DNA from: Ctena decussata | Lineage: Eukaryota; Mollusca; Bivalvia; Lucinida; Lucinidae | Assembly (NCBI GenBank): GCA_963989385.1 | Contig: OZ022503.1 | Location: forward strand, 47,676,858 to 47,740,857 | Reading direction: 5' to 3' | DNA length: 64,000 nt | In this document: piece by piece, positions 43,587 to 56,073 of the stretch | How the letters are laid out: every line of letters starts with the position of its first letter | Numbering within the stretch: position 1 is the first letter of the stretch | Notes under the pieces: generated by a model | Database searches by the model: none | Told to the model about the DNA's origin: nothing | What the model saw: the letters and a program-made list of their open reading frames with translations, nothing else | Position numbers and translations under genes: made by a program

Positions 43587-43719
43587 AGGTTACAAAACTT
43601 GAGTACATTCTCAAACTCAAAATAATTCACACCAATTGGCTGCTTCCGAGCACATGCTCGGAAGCAGCCAATCAGCGTGCTTTATTTTGAATTTGAGATT
43701 ATACTCAAGTTTTATAACC
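43587..43719. mobile_element. 133-bp palindrome, AGGTTATAAAAC family, copy 2
   Basis: AGGTTACAAAACTTGAGTAC pairs with CTCAAGTTTTATAACC, with the same CTGCTTCCGAGCACATGCTC core as the element at 38017. It interrupts a segment with GATCAGAC-type blocks of the hairpin family. Confidence 0.85.
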
Positions 43720-44605
43720 ACGGACCCTGATGTGGGTCTGCTCAGTTTGATCAGACCTTTTTCTCCCAATATTTACAATTTTTACTATAAGTTTTACTAG
43801 GCTGTTGCTCGAACGTGGTAGTTTGGAAATGCATTTAAGTATATTTGAAAGTGCATGACAGTCTAGTTTATTTCCCACACATGCAACGTTTGATCTCATT
43901 ATATGAATTCAGGGACGTGTGTTTGGCAAGGCAGCCTAATTTCAAGTTTGAATTAATCGTTTTAACGCTTTATCTGAAAGCAAGTGCGTCTGTTTTGGTT
44001 CATCTTTGGTTTAAACAATATTTAATTCAGCTAATGGCATGTTATTATACTTCCGGCTTAGTTTAACCCATTCCATTCGGGATACCCCTTTAGGGGTATC
44101 CGGGCAAAAGGTTTAGATCCAGATCAGGCCCAACAAACGTGGGGCCTGATCTGAGATCCAAACTGTTGGCTGCCTAGACATCATTTCTACAAGAGTTAGT
44201 TAGACCAATATTGTCAAAATATTCTTGATTTTTGATGCAGACTACAATTTTAGCAGACGACAAAAAATACCCAGAATTCAATGGGTGAAACATGAAATGG
44301 AATGAACTGGCAAGGACAGTCGACTCCACTTCATTCCATTTTATTTAATTGGGACCATTGCATGGGAAAATTTGGTCCCTCTATGGGAGCTACATATTTC
44401 CTATAAGAGTGCCATGCCTGACTCTGGGAGCAAACTGTAGCCAATAGAATGTAGAGAATCTTGTCCATTTCATTCCATTCATTCCATTCCAAATCCATCG
44501 AAATTACATTGCAGATTGTAAACTTTGTCTTTACACTAAGGATTTTGTTGAAACTGAAAAATCTCTTAAATGGGCAATTTCTTTCCTTAAAGAGTTGACT
44601 CCTTT
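43720..44605. other. non-coding stretch with small hairpins
   Basis: GGATACCCCTTTAGGGGTATCC (44079-44100) and the GATCAGGCCC/GGGCCTGATC pair (44119-44154) are short palindromes. CCATTCATTCCATTCC repeats lie near 44467. No gene. Confidence 0.45.
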
Positions 44606-45243
44606 CTTGATTCTTGATTCTTGATGTTTAAGAGTCGCGAAAGCTCGTTGGAGCTTGTAATACTCTCTCTAAACTTTTCTCTTAACTAATTCGCGTTTCC
44701 GGTTCCTGTGTTTAGATTGTAGATAGTCCTTTCAGTAGATTTCTGCCAGATTATATCTATCTGGCATGAGGTATTTGTCGAGTCTTGATTTGAATTTCAG
44801 CACTGTGTCGCTCGAAACTATCTCTTCACTAAGTTCCACATATTGATACATCTTATTGGAAAAGAATCCATTCTCAATTTCTTTTTACAACTCGGTTTCT
44901 GTATCTTAAATAAGTGGCCTCTCGTAATGTTGTCATTAAAGTCAACAAACTTTCCTGGTTCAATTTCATCAAAGCCATGAACTATCCTATATAGCTGTAT
45001 CAAGTCATAGCGCTTTATTCTATAATGTAGAGTAGGAAGATTTAATCTTTTTAGACGTTCTGAATATGTTAAGTCTTTTAACTCAGGTAGTATTTTAGTA
45101 GCTCGTTTCAGAACGGATGTGAACTTGAAAAAAGAAAATGACAGAGATTTTTTTTTCCTTTCAGGGTACACCTCATTTTGGAAAGACTGCGTCATCCAGT
45201 GAATCAAACAGGGGTCGCCAAAGTTGTCCTCCTTTATAATCAA
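44606..45243 (-). pseudogene. LINE (non-LTR) reverse transcriptase C-terminus, 5'-truncated
   Basis: The minus-strand frame 45243-44818 contains KRATKILPELKDLTYSERLK, RLNLPTLHYRIKRYDLIQLY, RIVHGFD and a terminal CINMWN block. These are the conserved features of the post-RT tail of CR1/Jockey-like LINE ORF2 proteins. After MWN a one-base frameshift moves the reading to LSEEIVSSDTVLKFKSRLDK, then Y L and the expected end. The copy lacks everything upstream of the tail and so was 5'-truncated on insertion. About 130 bases beyond the stop, ATCAAGAATCAAGAATCAAG forms a short tandem tail (44606-44627), the usual LINE 3' terminus of this group. Confidence 0.8.
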
Positions 45244-47262
45244 GATGGATAAACCACAAGGGTATAACCGTACACCTAAAGGTTACTCGGAAAGGACTAT
45301 ATTCATTATACGGTCGCGATCATTTTGGTTTCAAAATGCCGCGAGACAATAAATGGCGGCGAAACGTCGAGAACACATCCAATGGTTTAGGACAATACCA
45401 GGATAAAATTATTGCAATTCGCGATTTGATATTACATGTGTCATGAAATTGATTTTGGAAAATTCATTTGTTCGATCGTCTCAAACGCTGAAAAAAGACA
45501 TATAGAACGTACGCAAACTTTAATATAATATCATAAATTATTGTGGTACTCCTTAACCCTTTCTAAAGGGAATGTTGAAATTTTCTTAGACTTTGACTTC
45601 AACTTCTTATTTTCTGTTTCCTTTTTTTACTATATGTAATACAGGCACGACTTTCGCTACTATCACTCCATTCCGACTAAAATTGCTAGCGCCTTATTAT
45701 ATTGCATAAAAAGCAGTGCCGTATGGTATTAACAGTCGTGCACCAGCCGCGAAAAGCTGTTGATGCACGGGTACGCAACTTTCAATATGCTCGTATCTGG
45801 GCCATTAAAATTCTGCCATGCACACTTGCCTCTTCCCTTTCTGTTAATTTACAAAAATGGTGGTGTGCTACCTCTGTAATCTTATGACGTCATCATGCTT
45901 TGTACTCTTATTACGTCATTAAGTACTAATACAGATTTCAAAGCGATGTTGTCTTCATTATGGATAGTAAATAAGTGTTAACGAAAACATGTATCCCAAT
46001 TTTCAGCAGTCAAAAACTGCAGGATGGTACATGAATGGACCAGGCTTGTCCTGCAAGGAAATTATTGCTTTGATAAAGGTATCTGCTTTTTGTTGATGAA
46101 CTTGCAACGACCATCTAGAACACTTTTCAGAAATACTGAGAATAAATAGGATGGTGGCAGCCATTTTGAATAGCTTGATGCTCAAGGCCCAGGAAGACGG
46201 ATATAAATAAAAAGATGCACTAGCGCGTTGGCTGTCAAACGGTGACAAAATATAGTGCCATATTTTTCGCAAATTTTAACGAATATTTCGTTGAATTTAT
46301 GCAATAACAACGATCAAACATTTTTTCCAATCCATTAACGTTTACCAGGTCCCTTGGGAGATGTTGAAAACCGAGGCCGAAGGCCGATGTTTTCAATATC
46401 TCCCTCGGGACCTTGCAAACATTATTGCATGAAAAACCATGTTTAATCCCTATTTTGAAACATTGCTACTGGCGTGCAGTTAGGCAAGTGTGGGAAAGAT
46501 TTTAAGACTCTGCAATTTGAAAAAAAATCGCAAGATCATTTTCAAAAAGATTGACCTGAGATATATTTAAGTGCTTAAAGAAAATGGATATTTCATAGAT
46601 TATTAATGTGAAATATATTTGCTTGTTCGCCTTGCTAGATCTAACATGCAAATATGAGATTTTAAACCTCCATCTAACACTTTCAGCATTTTATTTTGGG
46701 AATGAATGAGTTACAGGGGCATTGGTCACGTACAGCGTTTACACTTTTTTTCTGATTCCATTTCACTTCACTTCTAGAAGAAATTTCACTTTTCGTAAAT
46801 GTAGGGATATCTTCTATGACAATCTCTGTAGCTTCCACTATTTTTCTCTTCTACTGTTCTCAACGAAGGCAAAACTAAATAATAAATGTCTATTCCATGA
46901 AATTTTTCCCATCTCATGTTCTGGTCCCAAGGGTATAAAACTTTTTTCATGCTCAACTCAGCTGAGTATGAAATTTTACCTACTAAATATATATAACAAA
47001 TTACTGGTGTTTTCTTGCTCAGCTCAGCTGAGTATTATGTAAATTTTCTCTGCTTATGAATATGAAAATGCCAACATTAGTTGGCATTTTCATAATTATC
47101 AGCAGAGAAAATTTCATGCTAAGCTGAGTTGAACACGAACAAAAGGTTTATAATCACGGGACCTGTTTTACTGGCACACTCGATCCAGACTATTGTCGCG
47201 AAGTTGGCTAGGTCCGAAGAACGCGAGCAAGGCTATCCCAACTTGCCCTGTCTAACCTCATA
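45244..47262. other. AT-rich stretch with hairpins
   Basis: Hairpins lie at 46347-46413 (GGTCCCTTGGGAGATGTTGA with its complement around GGCCGAAGGCC) and 47040-47114 (AAATTTTCTCTGC / GCAGAGAAAATTT with a GCCAACATTAGTTGGC centre). The GCTCAACTCAGCTGAGTATG-type segment occurs twice at 46955-47035, and a related inverted piece at 47118-47133. No gene is recognised. Confidence 0.5.
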
Positions 47263-47480
47263 TGAGCCGCGACACGACAAAACCAACAAAGTGGGATGTG
47301 CGCCCAGCGAGACTCAGATCAGCCTGATCTTCGCTTTGTGCTTAAAGGGCAGCTAAGGGTTTAAGCTATCTTCATGCGGACAGCGAGGACTCTGATCAGA
47401 CTGGGCAGATGCCCAGGCTGATCTGAGTCTTGGCTGGGCGCAGATGCCACTTTGCTGGTCTCGTTTTTTCGGGGTTTATG
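47263..47480. mobile_element. MITE, GAGCCGCGACACG family, copy 9
   Basis: CATGTGCG subtype, from TGAGCCGCGACACGACAAAA. The left arm has an internal deletion around CAGCCTGATCTTCGC, and the right terminus is degraded after CTTTGCTGGTCTCG. Confidence 0.75.
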
Positions 47481-47520
47481 TTATGTGTCTACAGTTTTGC
47501 TTCTCTGGTCGCACACAACA

Positions 47521-47600
47521 TCATTAGTTATGTAAAGTCTATAAAAGATGTTCAGGACTCTGAACATCTTTTAAAGAGTTTATATACATGTAACTAATGA
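47521..47600. repeat. 80-bp hairpin
   Basis: TCATTAGTTATGTAAAGTCT pairs with the right end TATACATGTAACTAATGA, and AAAAGATGTTCAG pairs with CTGAACATCTTTT. Confidence 0.75.
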
Positions 47601-47887
47601 GGTCGAGGCATTGGTGTTTTTGTTTTTGTACATCTCCTGACAGGCAAACAGTGATTTGCAAAATGCAGAGTTTGACTGATCTGCTCAATCTTTGGTAGAG
47701 CTCCCATTATTGTCAAGGGCTTCGGATAGATATACCTATGTCGAAAGTTTTGAAATCCGCTTGCCTGTGGTTGTACGGAACTGAGAAGTGTGAAGTACCT
47801 TCTGATTTCAGATTTCAACTTTTCATAAATAACTTGTGGGACCACAGAGCAAAACTTCTGTAAATGACGACAGAAGTATAGAAACAA

Positions 47888-48111
47888 AGGCGCATGGTCG
47901 AGTGATTAGGAATGGTCGATTATGATACAGGTTGCAGATTCGAGTCGCCGTTCGACCAAATCGGCGACTGGAAACTCTCTGTCAACCAAGCGGTAAATGT
48001 GTACCTTTTCGAATCAGGGTGGGATAAGGTAGCCAAGGATAGGAATTGGGCTCTGCTTTCATATGCTGAACTCAAGATTCGGTGGGTCTCTTACCGCCAT
48101 TGCGCCTTCGG
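47888..48111 (+). repeat. tRNA-derived SINE (GGCGCCGTGG family), diverged
   Basis: AGGCGCATGGTCGAGTGATT (A box region) and GCAGATTCGAGTCGCC (B box) are followed by GGCGACTGGAAACTCTCTGT, CCTTTTCGAATCAGGGTG and CATATGCTGAACTCAAGA. The order matches the minus-strand copy at 62470-62733. Confidence 0.7.
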
Positions 48112-49199
48112 CCACTAGGCTACGGGATACCTTAACTTTTTTTAAAACTATAAGGAAGAGGAGTACCTGTTTTCTGTGTGTTTGGTCAGAACTGAAATAC
48201 AGCCTTACATATTCGATTTCCACATTCATCCCTAAACTAAAAATGGAGAAGTAGCGGCTGTCTGAACTTTTGACCAGAACTGACCTACTGAGTATAAGAA
48301 GATAACAATGTCGACGATACAGCCTTATACATTTGATGTCCACATTCAGCCCTAAACTAAAAATGGGAAAGGAAAAAAAAAGAAAAAAAAAGACAGCACA
48401 GGAAGCAAAACAAAACAAGGAAAATGCCAAGAATTTATGTCTTTCCCGGAGGAGGCCGCGATAATATTATTAATAATAAACACATCTAGTCAAATATATA
48501 TTCCTTTTCGCCAAGTGTCACAAAGTACGGCATCTGCAGCAACGTCTGACAGGAGCAAACATTTTTAAAGGGTATTGCAAGCAAAACCGATGTTCAACAG
48601 TGAAACTTACAGAATAAAACTACAGAGTGATATTAAAATGGCTTATCAAATATCTAAACAGCATTTGTTATGAATCATACAGTCTGAAAACAGCCTGAGA
48701 TTTGATTAATGTGATATGGATATGCAATTCCAATTTCCGGAATAAAACTGTCACTCTTTTTATTTGTGTGCCAGATTTTTCATAAAACCAGAAACAAAGA
48801 TGTTTTCGAATGCCAAACCTGTAACCATTGCTCATTTTCTTTTTCATGCTTTTTAGAAAGCACACATTGAAGAATATAACGAACACCTGACCTTGGTCAA
48901 AAATGGAAACTGTGGTGTTTTGCCACTTCTCAAGGTCTTACAGCTTAATAAAGACTATTCTTCAGGGCACAGTGACGGAAAAAGAAGAAGGGGTAGACAG
49001 AAAAAGAGGTGAGACAATATAAATAAGAAATGTGCCCATAGGAAACGGGTGCCTCCGCCTAGTGCCTTGAGTAAGATGAAGCCTTGATTAAGGTACTAGC
49101 ACTTATAGGACAGCCAGGTACACAGAGGCAGAGTTGAATAGGATAAAAGAGGAAATCAAGGGACCATGAAATATAGGTAAATGTGACTAACATTTATTC
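48112..49199. other. non-coding stretch
   Basis: A ~105-bp segment ending CCTAAACTAAAAATGG occurs twice (48193-48245 and 48315-48367). No gene is recognised. Confidence 0.45.
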
Positions 49200-50118
<919 letters not shown>

Positions 50119-50288
50119 GGTAAACTCTATATGCACTTCCGCCATTTCATTGCGTGGGCATAAAGAGTGGGTAGGCTTTGCTACCTCAGCTAGGGCAGCT
50201 GAAAAAGACAGGACTAAGTGGAAAGGGATTTTTGTAAAATCACCTGTGGTGCCGCAACGACCTCGTAAGGTTATGGGAAAAAACTAAG

Positions 50289-50525
50289 TGAGCCGCGACA
50301 AGACAAAACCAACAACGTGGTTGTGCGCCCAGCGCAGACTCAGATCAGCCTGGGCATTCGTTCAGTTTGGTCAGAATCTTCGTTAGTGCTCAAAAGGTCT
50401 CTAAGGATCTAAGCTACCTCCGTGCGGGCAGCGAAGACTCTGAGCAGACTGGGCGGATGCCCAGGCTGATCTGAGTCTGCGCTGGGCGCAGAACCACATT
50501 GTAGGTTTTCTTGTGTCGCAGCTCA
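50289..50525. mobile_element. MITE, GAGCCGCGACACG family, copy 10
   Basis: GTTGTGCG subtype, from TGAGCCGCGACAAGACAAAA to TTTCTTGTGTCGCAGCTCAA, with both arms complete. Confidence 0.85.
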
Positions 50526-51012
50526 AGTATATAAAACCCAGAGTTATTGGTACATGTAAAACAATCACTGAAGCTTACAAGATAATAAAATATGTATATA
50601 CATGTACCTAGTCAACGAGCTAGTTTTTTAGTGGAACTTTTTTCATAGAAGCTGCTAATTTATCCAAATTGTTGGGTTTATGCCTCCGGAACTATATCTC
50701 ATAACTAAAACTGACTTACAGCAGTATACATTGCAAAAGATCAATTTCCAAGGTCAAGAGCATGCCAGTGAATATGGACAAATCTGACTACGAGAAATGG
50801 TAGTAAACAGAACGAAGATGAATAAGCAGCGTTTATATTGTTTAAGCATAAACTTTGAAAAACAACAACAACAACAAAACAACAACAACAACAGAAAAAA
50901 ACAGCTGTTAAAGGAGCTAACAAACAGAGTTGACTCTTTTCTTATTCAAGTATTGATCACATGAACTATACTCAGAGGCAAAAGAAAGCATACACACGTA
51001 AGATGTCTGTAA
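50526..51012. other. non-coding stretch
   Basis: An (AAC)n run with interruptions sits at 50861-50893. No gene. Confidence 0.5.
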
Positions 51013-51080
51013 ATGCATTGAATTAAACCAGACATAGACATGCTAGACATGCTGTCTATGTCTGGTTTAATTCAATGCAT
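51013..51080. repeat. 68-bp perfect-arm hairpin
   Basis: ATGCATTGAATTAAACCAGA continues to CATAGACA and pairs perfectly with the mirrored right arm around TGCTAGACATGC. Confidence 0.9.
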
Positions 51081-51315
51081 CTACACCCCAATATCACGAT
51101 TTATGGCTGGCAATTAGAGTCTTACTACAATGTAAACGAAATGCAAATGATTGTGATTTGTATTTAAAAAAAAACGTGATTAACAGCAAAATCATATTGT
51201 GCACACGGAAAAAATGCAATAATCGCCATAAACACTACGTAAAGTGATATTAGACAAGCTTTTTATTCAGTAATTGTACTTGTAATTGTTGAATTGTTGT
51301 AAATGTTGCACGTTA

Positions 51316-51316
51316 A

Positions 51317-51360
<44 letters not shown>
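51316..51360. repeat. (TAA)n microsatellite
   Basis: About 15 TAA units. Confidence 0.95.
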
Positions 51361-51361
<1 letters not shown>

Positions 51362-51439
51362 GAATATGACCATTTTCAGACCTGTTGAATGAAAATCAAG
51401 GAACACAGAGCCATTCGAAAATGTTTTTTCTCTTTTGCC

Positions 51440-51505
51440 AGCCGAATGGGTAGCCGAACAACTGCCCTTCTGCACCATAACAGAGCATCTCTAACTACTC
51501 AACTA
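51440..51505 (-). repeat. head fragment of SINE (GGCGCCGTGG family), minus strand
   Basis: On the minus strand it reads GGCGCGTAGTTGAGTAGTTA then GTTATGGTGCAGAAGG, matching the tRNA-like head of the copy at 62470-62733. Confidence 0.5.
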
Positions 51506-52000
51506 CGCGCCTGTCTATAATGTACAGGTAGCCAGTCAAACCCTGTCTTGTTCAAAATAAAGAATCAGTAGTTAAAATAGACCAGAAATCTCATACTGGT
51601 TACATACACATGTTGCAGTGGAACTATGGAATAAGTCTTAGGTTTTTAACTGAATTTCCCTGCCTAACCTTGTAGCATTCAGCAGTTTGCCAAGCAAGAA
51701 ATGTCTTGCTCAATACTAAGAGCCAGTAATTAAAAAGGAACAGAAAGCTCATACTGGTTACATGGTGCTTTGATCTGCTTGTTTTTGAAAACAAACATGA
51801 ACTCGATCTTACCTTACCAGATCATCCCTTCTGGCTAATGAAGGTTGTACCTTGTTGCCTCAGCAGATTATTATCTGACTATACACCGTGATTTTTCCAA
51901 ATTTTTGGACAGCTTTATGACCATCTACTGCGTTTATCCCTAATTTAGTATGAGTTTTTTTCCCATGCCACTCAATTTTTAAAAAAGTTACTGGCGAAAA

Positions 52001-52070
52001 AGCAAATAGTGTAGACACTGATCAGACTGCTCCTCTAGGAGCAGTCTGATCAGTGTCTTCACTTTTTGCT
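52001..52070. repeat. hairpin (GCAAACAGTG family)
   Basis: AGCAAATAGTGTAGACACTG pairs with CAGTGTCTTCACTTTTTGCT, around ATCAGACTGCTCCTCTAGGA and its complement. Confidence 0.8.
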
Positions 52071-53476
52071 CAAACTGTTCCATCCCAATACTTAGGTGAT
52101 TTTACCGTATATTCTAACATTTTTGCATGCCAACCCGAATCAAACTCATGAGAGGAATTTCGGTATAAATGACAGCACTCACAAAAGAACTTCAGTGATA
52201 TAACAATGTATAAACTCATGCATAGCAACATTAATTATTTTGTAGCTTCGCGGTAGACATAAAAATGTTGGTTTTGAGTATTGTTAGATTGCTAGTGCGG
52301 TACTGTTGTTTAGTGTAAACAATATTTTATTCAAAATACTGAACAAATACAAACAATACAATCTCACAAGAATATAACCCAATACAGTAGCTTGAAAGGG
52401 ATTCAGAAGAAAGTCTTACGACTTATATGATCTGTATCCCAGAAATTACTGTATATTTGTATATAACAAATGATTTGAAGCATACATGTACTACTGTCGA
52501 TTGATATTTCAGCATAATAGTCTAAACAAATTTAGGAAAATTGAAAAACTTATACCGAATGAAAGCATTTTTAAACATAAATAGTCATACGAGTAAGTTT
52601 ACACCATATTCTTAACATGTTCTCAATAAAATGTCGAATTAATGTTTCTGATCTCTTGAAGCTCCACGGGGAATGGTAAATGAATTACAATCGTATATTC
52701 TACTTTGTCTGTAAAGATGATAAAATACGTAGTCACCAAGAAAGTGTTATGAGGAATTTGGGCCAAGGATGAGGAATTTGGGCCAAGGAAAAGGAATTTG
52801 GGCCAAGGAAACTGTTGTTTTTAACATGTTTATGTCCAGCTTCATGTAAAAGCTAAGGCCAATTATGTCGCTAACGTATGGAATGTTTTGCAGTCAATAT
52901 TTCTTTTCTTAAGTTTTATGATTTTGTTATGGACATTTCTATATTTTATCTACATGTGGCACGAGTTTGAGAAGTGAAGACTTCTTTGCTGTTGTCAACA
53001 TCACACTTAAGATAAGAACTCAATAAGCTTTAGCTTCCGTTGTTCACATCATATACATGTATGATCATATAACTAATTGTAATGTTATGAAACCAACATC
53101 TCATTTCTTCCAGAACGGATGCCTGGATTATATGTGATACTCGCAAATATAGCACTTTTTCGGGCATTACGAATATGTCAGGCATGATTTCCAGAAGCAG
53201 TGAGTGGTCAAATATAGTCTTCATTAAATATGCAAACTTTAGCTCGATGCACAGGAAGAAACTCCTTTTTACATGTACCTTTTGTCTTTTCCTCGCTGAA
53301 TATGCCAAAAGCCTAGGTTAGAATGGTGCGTACTGAGGAGGATGAAAAGGTTGTCTCATTGTCTTATTATCATTGCTCTTGCAATGCGAAACCTTCAAGG
53401 GCATAAATAATACGAATTGATGGACAAGGAAGTGGATTCAATGGAGAAATACATAAAGAAGCTTCTGTACATAAAG
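52071..53476. other. AT-rich stretch with a small tandem repeat
   Basis: GAGGAATTTGGGCCAAGGA occurs three times in tandem (52752-52812). No domain-bearing frame is seen; the 92-codon minus-strand frame at 53030-53308 is unrecognised. Confidence 0.45.
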
Positions 53477-53546
53477 AATAAAGAAGCTCCTCTACCAGAG
53501 CATGGTATTATGGCTCACCATGCTCTGGTAAAGGAGCTTCTTTATT
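53477..53546. repeat. 70-bp hairpin
   Basis: AATAAAGAAGCTCCTCTACC with AGAGCATGGT pairs with ACCATGCTCTGGTAAAGGAG and CTTCTTTATT. Confidence 0.85.
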
Positions 53547-53874
53547 GTGTGTATACATATTTGCAGGAAAAGGTAAACTGATCTTCCATTAAATGCAGAG
53601 ATGTGATTGGCTAATACTCTTGATACACTTGATACAAGTTTAAAGAAACAGAGCAGTGCTCTATTCTTAATACAAACTCATGAAACTGAAAAATTTCATG
53701 ATACATGCATAATGGCGGTACACACGAAGAGATAAATCTCTGATACAAAAAGTTCATGAAATAAGTTTCATTTTGTGTAACAACATGCTTTACATACAAA
53801 CAGTTGATCCCCTGTTACCGAGTGTTTACAGATTTTTTTCTACTCTTAACTTCCATACTCTGCTGGTGCCACAA

Positions 53875-53982
53875 CCCAGCAGGTACATGACGTTGAAATG
53901 ACGTCGTTCTGACGTCGATGCGACGTACTGACGAAGCGTCGACGTCAGAACGACGTCATTTCGACGCCATGTGCCCGATGGG
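53875..53982. mobile_element. ACGTC-rich palindromic mini-element, copy 2
   Basis: CCCAGCAGGTACATGACGTT at the left and CGACGCCATGTGCCCGATGG at the right are inverted. The core alternates TGACGTCG and CGACGTCA units. Confidence 0.7.
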
Positions 53983-54442
53983 AAACTAGTACGGACGGAA
54001 GATTTTGGATCAGTGGACCAGCGTCAGAGAATCGACGTTGATGCAGCCTTGTGTTCCAGCAGGAGCCATCAGCTCCGCTTATGCTCGGCAGTTCTTCTTA
54101 ACATTAGCTCATAAATAAAATAATTGATATTTCATGCATATGACAGGGAGATTCCCAGGTGTTATTCAGAGGAAAATAATTGCAGCAAAATAATGCCTGC
54201 TGAGAAACAAAGATGAACCACTTAACTTGCACGTGAAATCTTATGACTATTAACACTATTACGATAAAGTGTGTGACTCATTTCTGTAACAAGAGAGAAG
54301 AAGGTATATCTTCTTTGGGTATAAATTACTTTTTTTGCATGTTTTGATATGGAAATGTCAAAGTAAGACAGTTTGGACTCTTTAAATTTACTCTTTGAAT
54401 TTGGACCCATCTAGAAACCGCTCAATATTTGTTTAGTTTCTT

Positions 54443-54549
54443 CCCCAGCAGGCACACAAACTTGCATCAACCTTGAAAAAACACTGAGTCAATGTCATGA
54501 CGTTGAGTCAAAGTTGATTCATGGTTGATTTAAGGTTGTGTGTCAGTGG
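54443..54549. mobile_element. TTGATTCA-rich mini-element, copy 2
   Basis: CCCCAGCAGGCACACAAAC and the right end GGTTGTGTGTCAGTGG mirror 30147-30243, with GTTGAGTCAAAGTTGATTCA units inside. Confidence 0.6.
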
Positions 54550-55796
54550 TTTCTTCTCGTTTTTTCTGAAATGGCTAAACTGTACTCGGGTCCACCAGGG
54601 CTCAACTGTTGGGCATCTTTTGCTGCACCGTTACCATGGTTACAGTGTTGCTCTGGCTGCTGAGGTCTCATCAAGTTTCATCTCAATATTTCATCCAGAT
54701 TTATCAGTTTCTGTTTTGATCCATTGATGGGCTAGAAGTCCTTAACATGGACCAAATATTGCTTGTAGCCGCCTCATCTGTAATTACCCTGTATGCCCCC
54801 TTGTCCTTCATTTTTCCAATATTTAGCTAGGAAAAAGCATCTTTTGAAATTTTGTGCTTTTTGCACTTTAAGCTTCAGAATACATTTACTGTTATACTTC
54901 TACAAAGTTTGATATCAAGCTAGAAAGTCAGGCAATTCGAAGTTTTAAATATTACTAGATGTATGGACTCAAAAACATCGGCACTTGAAACAAGTATGTT
55001 TGGAATACCAGATTTGTTTATTAAAAAAGTATTTTAATGGTATGTCGGCAAGCCGTGCCTGTTTTGCCAGAATCTTAGAAGCTTCATTCTTCTCCCATAC
55101 CTGCTGTTTAAACAGATGCTGGCTCTTAAACTTACAAGCTTCAGGTGTATATACTGCCTACCTATTAAATCATACTCTTGTATAATTTGCAACAATTATC
55201 TTCACGTAATCTTACAAATTTCCTCTTAAACTCATCACAGGAACAATATCAGCGTTGCAATCTCTGAGATGGTGCTGAATCATTTAACAATAATGTAAAC
55301 CCTATTTTCCTACCGTTGATGTTTTGTTGTTTACAGGTACAATGCCAGAGGATGTAAATTACTTGTTAAATAAGTTAATCTTTTTCCCCCTTCTTGTTGC
55401 TATGCTTTTGTTTTGACAAAATAAACCAACTCATGGACTTTTCTTCTTACAGCGCTTCAAAACGGAACTTTGATTGAACATTGATGGGTTAGGCAACCTT
55501 CACATGAACCAAACAGCCAGGAAACTACTAAGGTTTGGATTCGGTAAACTAGTTTAAGACCCGATAATCTATTACTGATAGTTGCAAGGTGGTATTTCTG
55601 TTGCGTTTTCCTCAGTGTTGCTTGTTCTTATGTCCGCCTGTCTGTGGTAATCCTGCAATATAGTCACCTGTTTTGTTATGTAATATGTAAAATAGATGTT
55701 ACTCTTACTTGTTCTGGTTGTCAATGCCGGTGATTTCGTTTACCTGATGTGTTAGTGATGTTTTCGGCTGAATGACAACTTGTCTGGGAAAGACCT
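54550..55796. other. non-coding stretch
   Basis: Open frames at 54521-54727 and 54985-55185 are short and have no recognisable domain. No repeat family is seen. Confidence 0.4.
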
Positions 55797-55987
55797 GGGG
55801 CCGTATTCATAAAACGACTTAAGTGGTTGCTATGATGTTGCTAAGGCTAAATTTCTATAAAGGAGATTTCCTACAACAATGAAATTTGCTCTGGAGGAAC
55901 AGTCTTTGTAAGACTGTTCCTCCAGAGCAAATTTCATAGTTGTAGGGATTCTGCTTCAAAGAGATTTAGCCTTATGAATACGGCCCC
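55797..55987. mobile_element. palindromic MITE, GGGGCCGTATTCATAAA family, copy 1
   Basis: GGGGCCGTATTCATAAAACG at the left and TTATGAATACGGCCCC at the right are inverted. The core GAGGAACAGTCTTTGTAAGA pairs with its mirror. The right arm lacks the AGCAACAGCATAGC block present in the copy at 59478, so it carries a deletion. Confidence 0.8.
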
Positions 55988-56004
55988 AGTTCATTAAGTT
56001 TACC

Positions 56005-56073
56005 GTATATGCATAAAGTGACGGCAGTTTACGAACGGCACGTTCGTAAACTGCCGTCACTTTATGTATATAC
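56005..56073. repeat. 69-bp hairpin
   Basis: GTATATGCATAAAGTGACGG continues to CAGTTTACGAACG and pairs with CGTTCGTAAACTGCCGTCAC plus TTTATGTATATAC. It lies 17 bp after the MITE at 55797. Confidence 0.85.
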
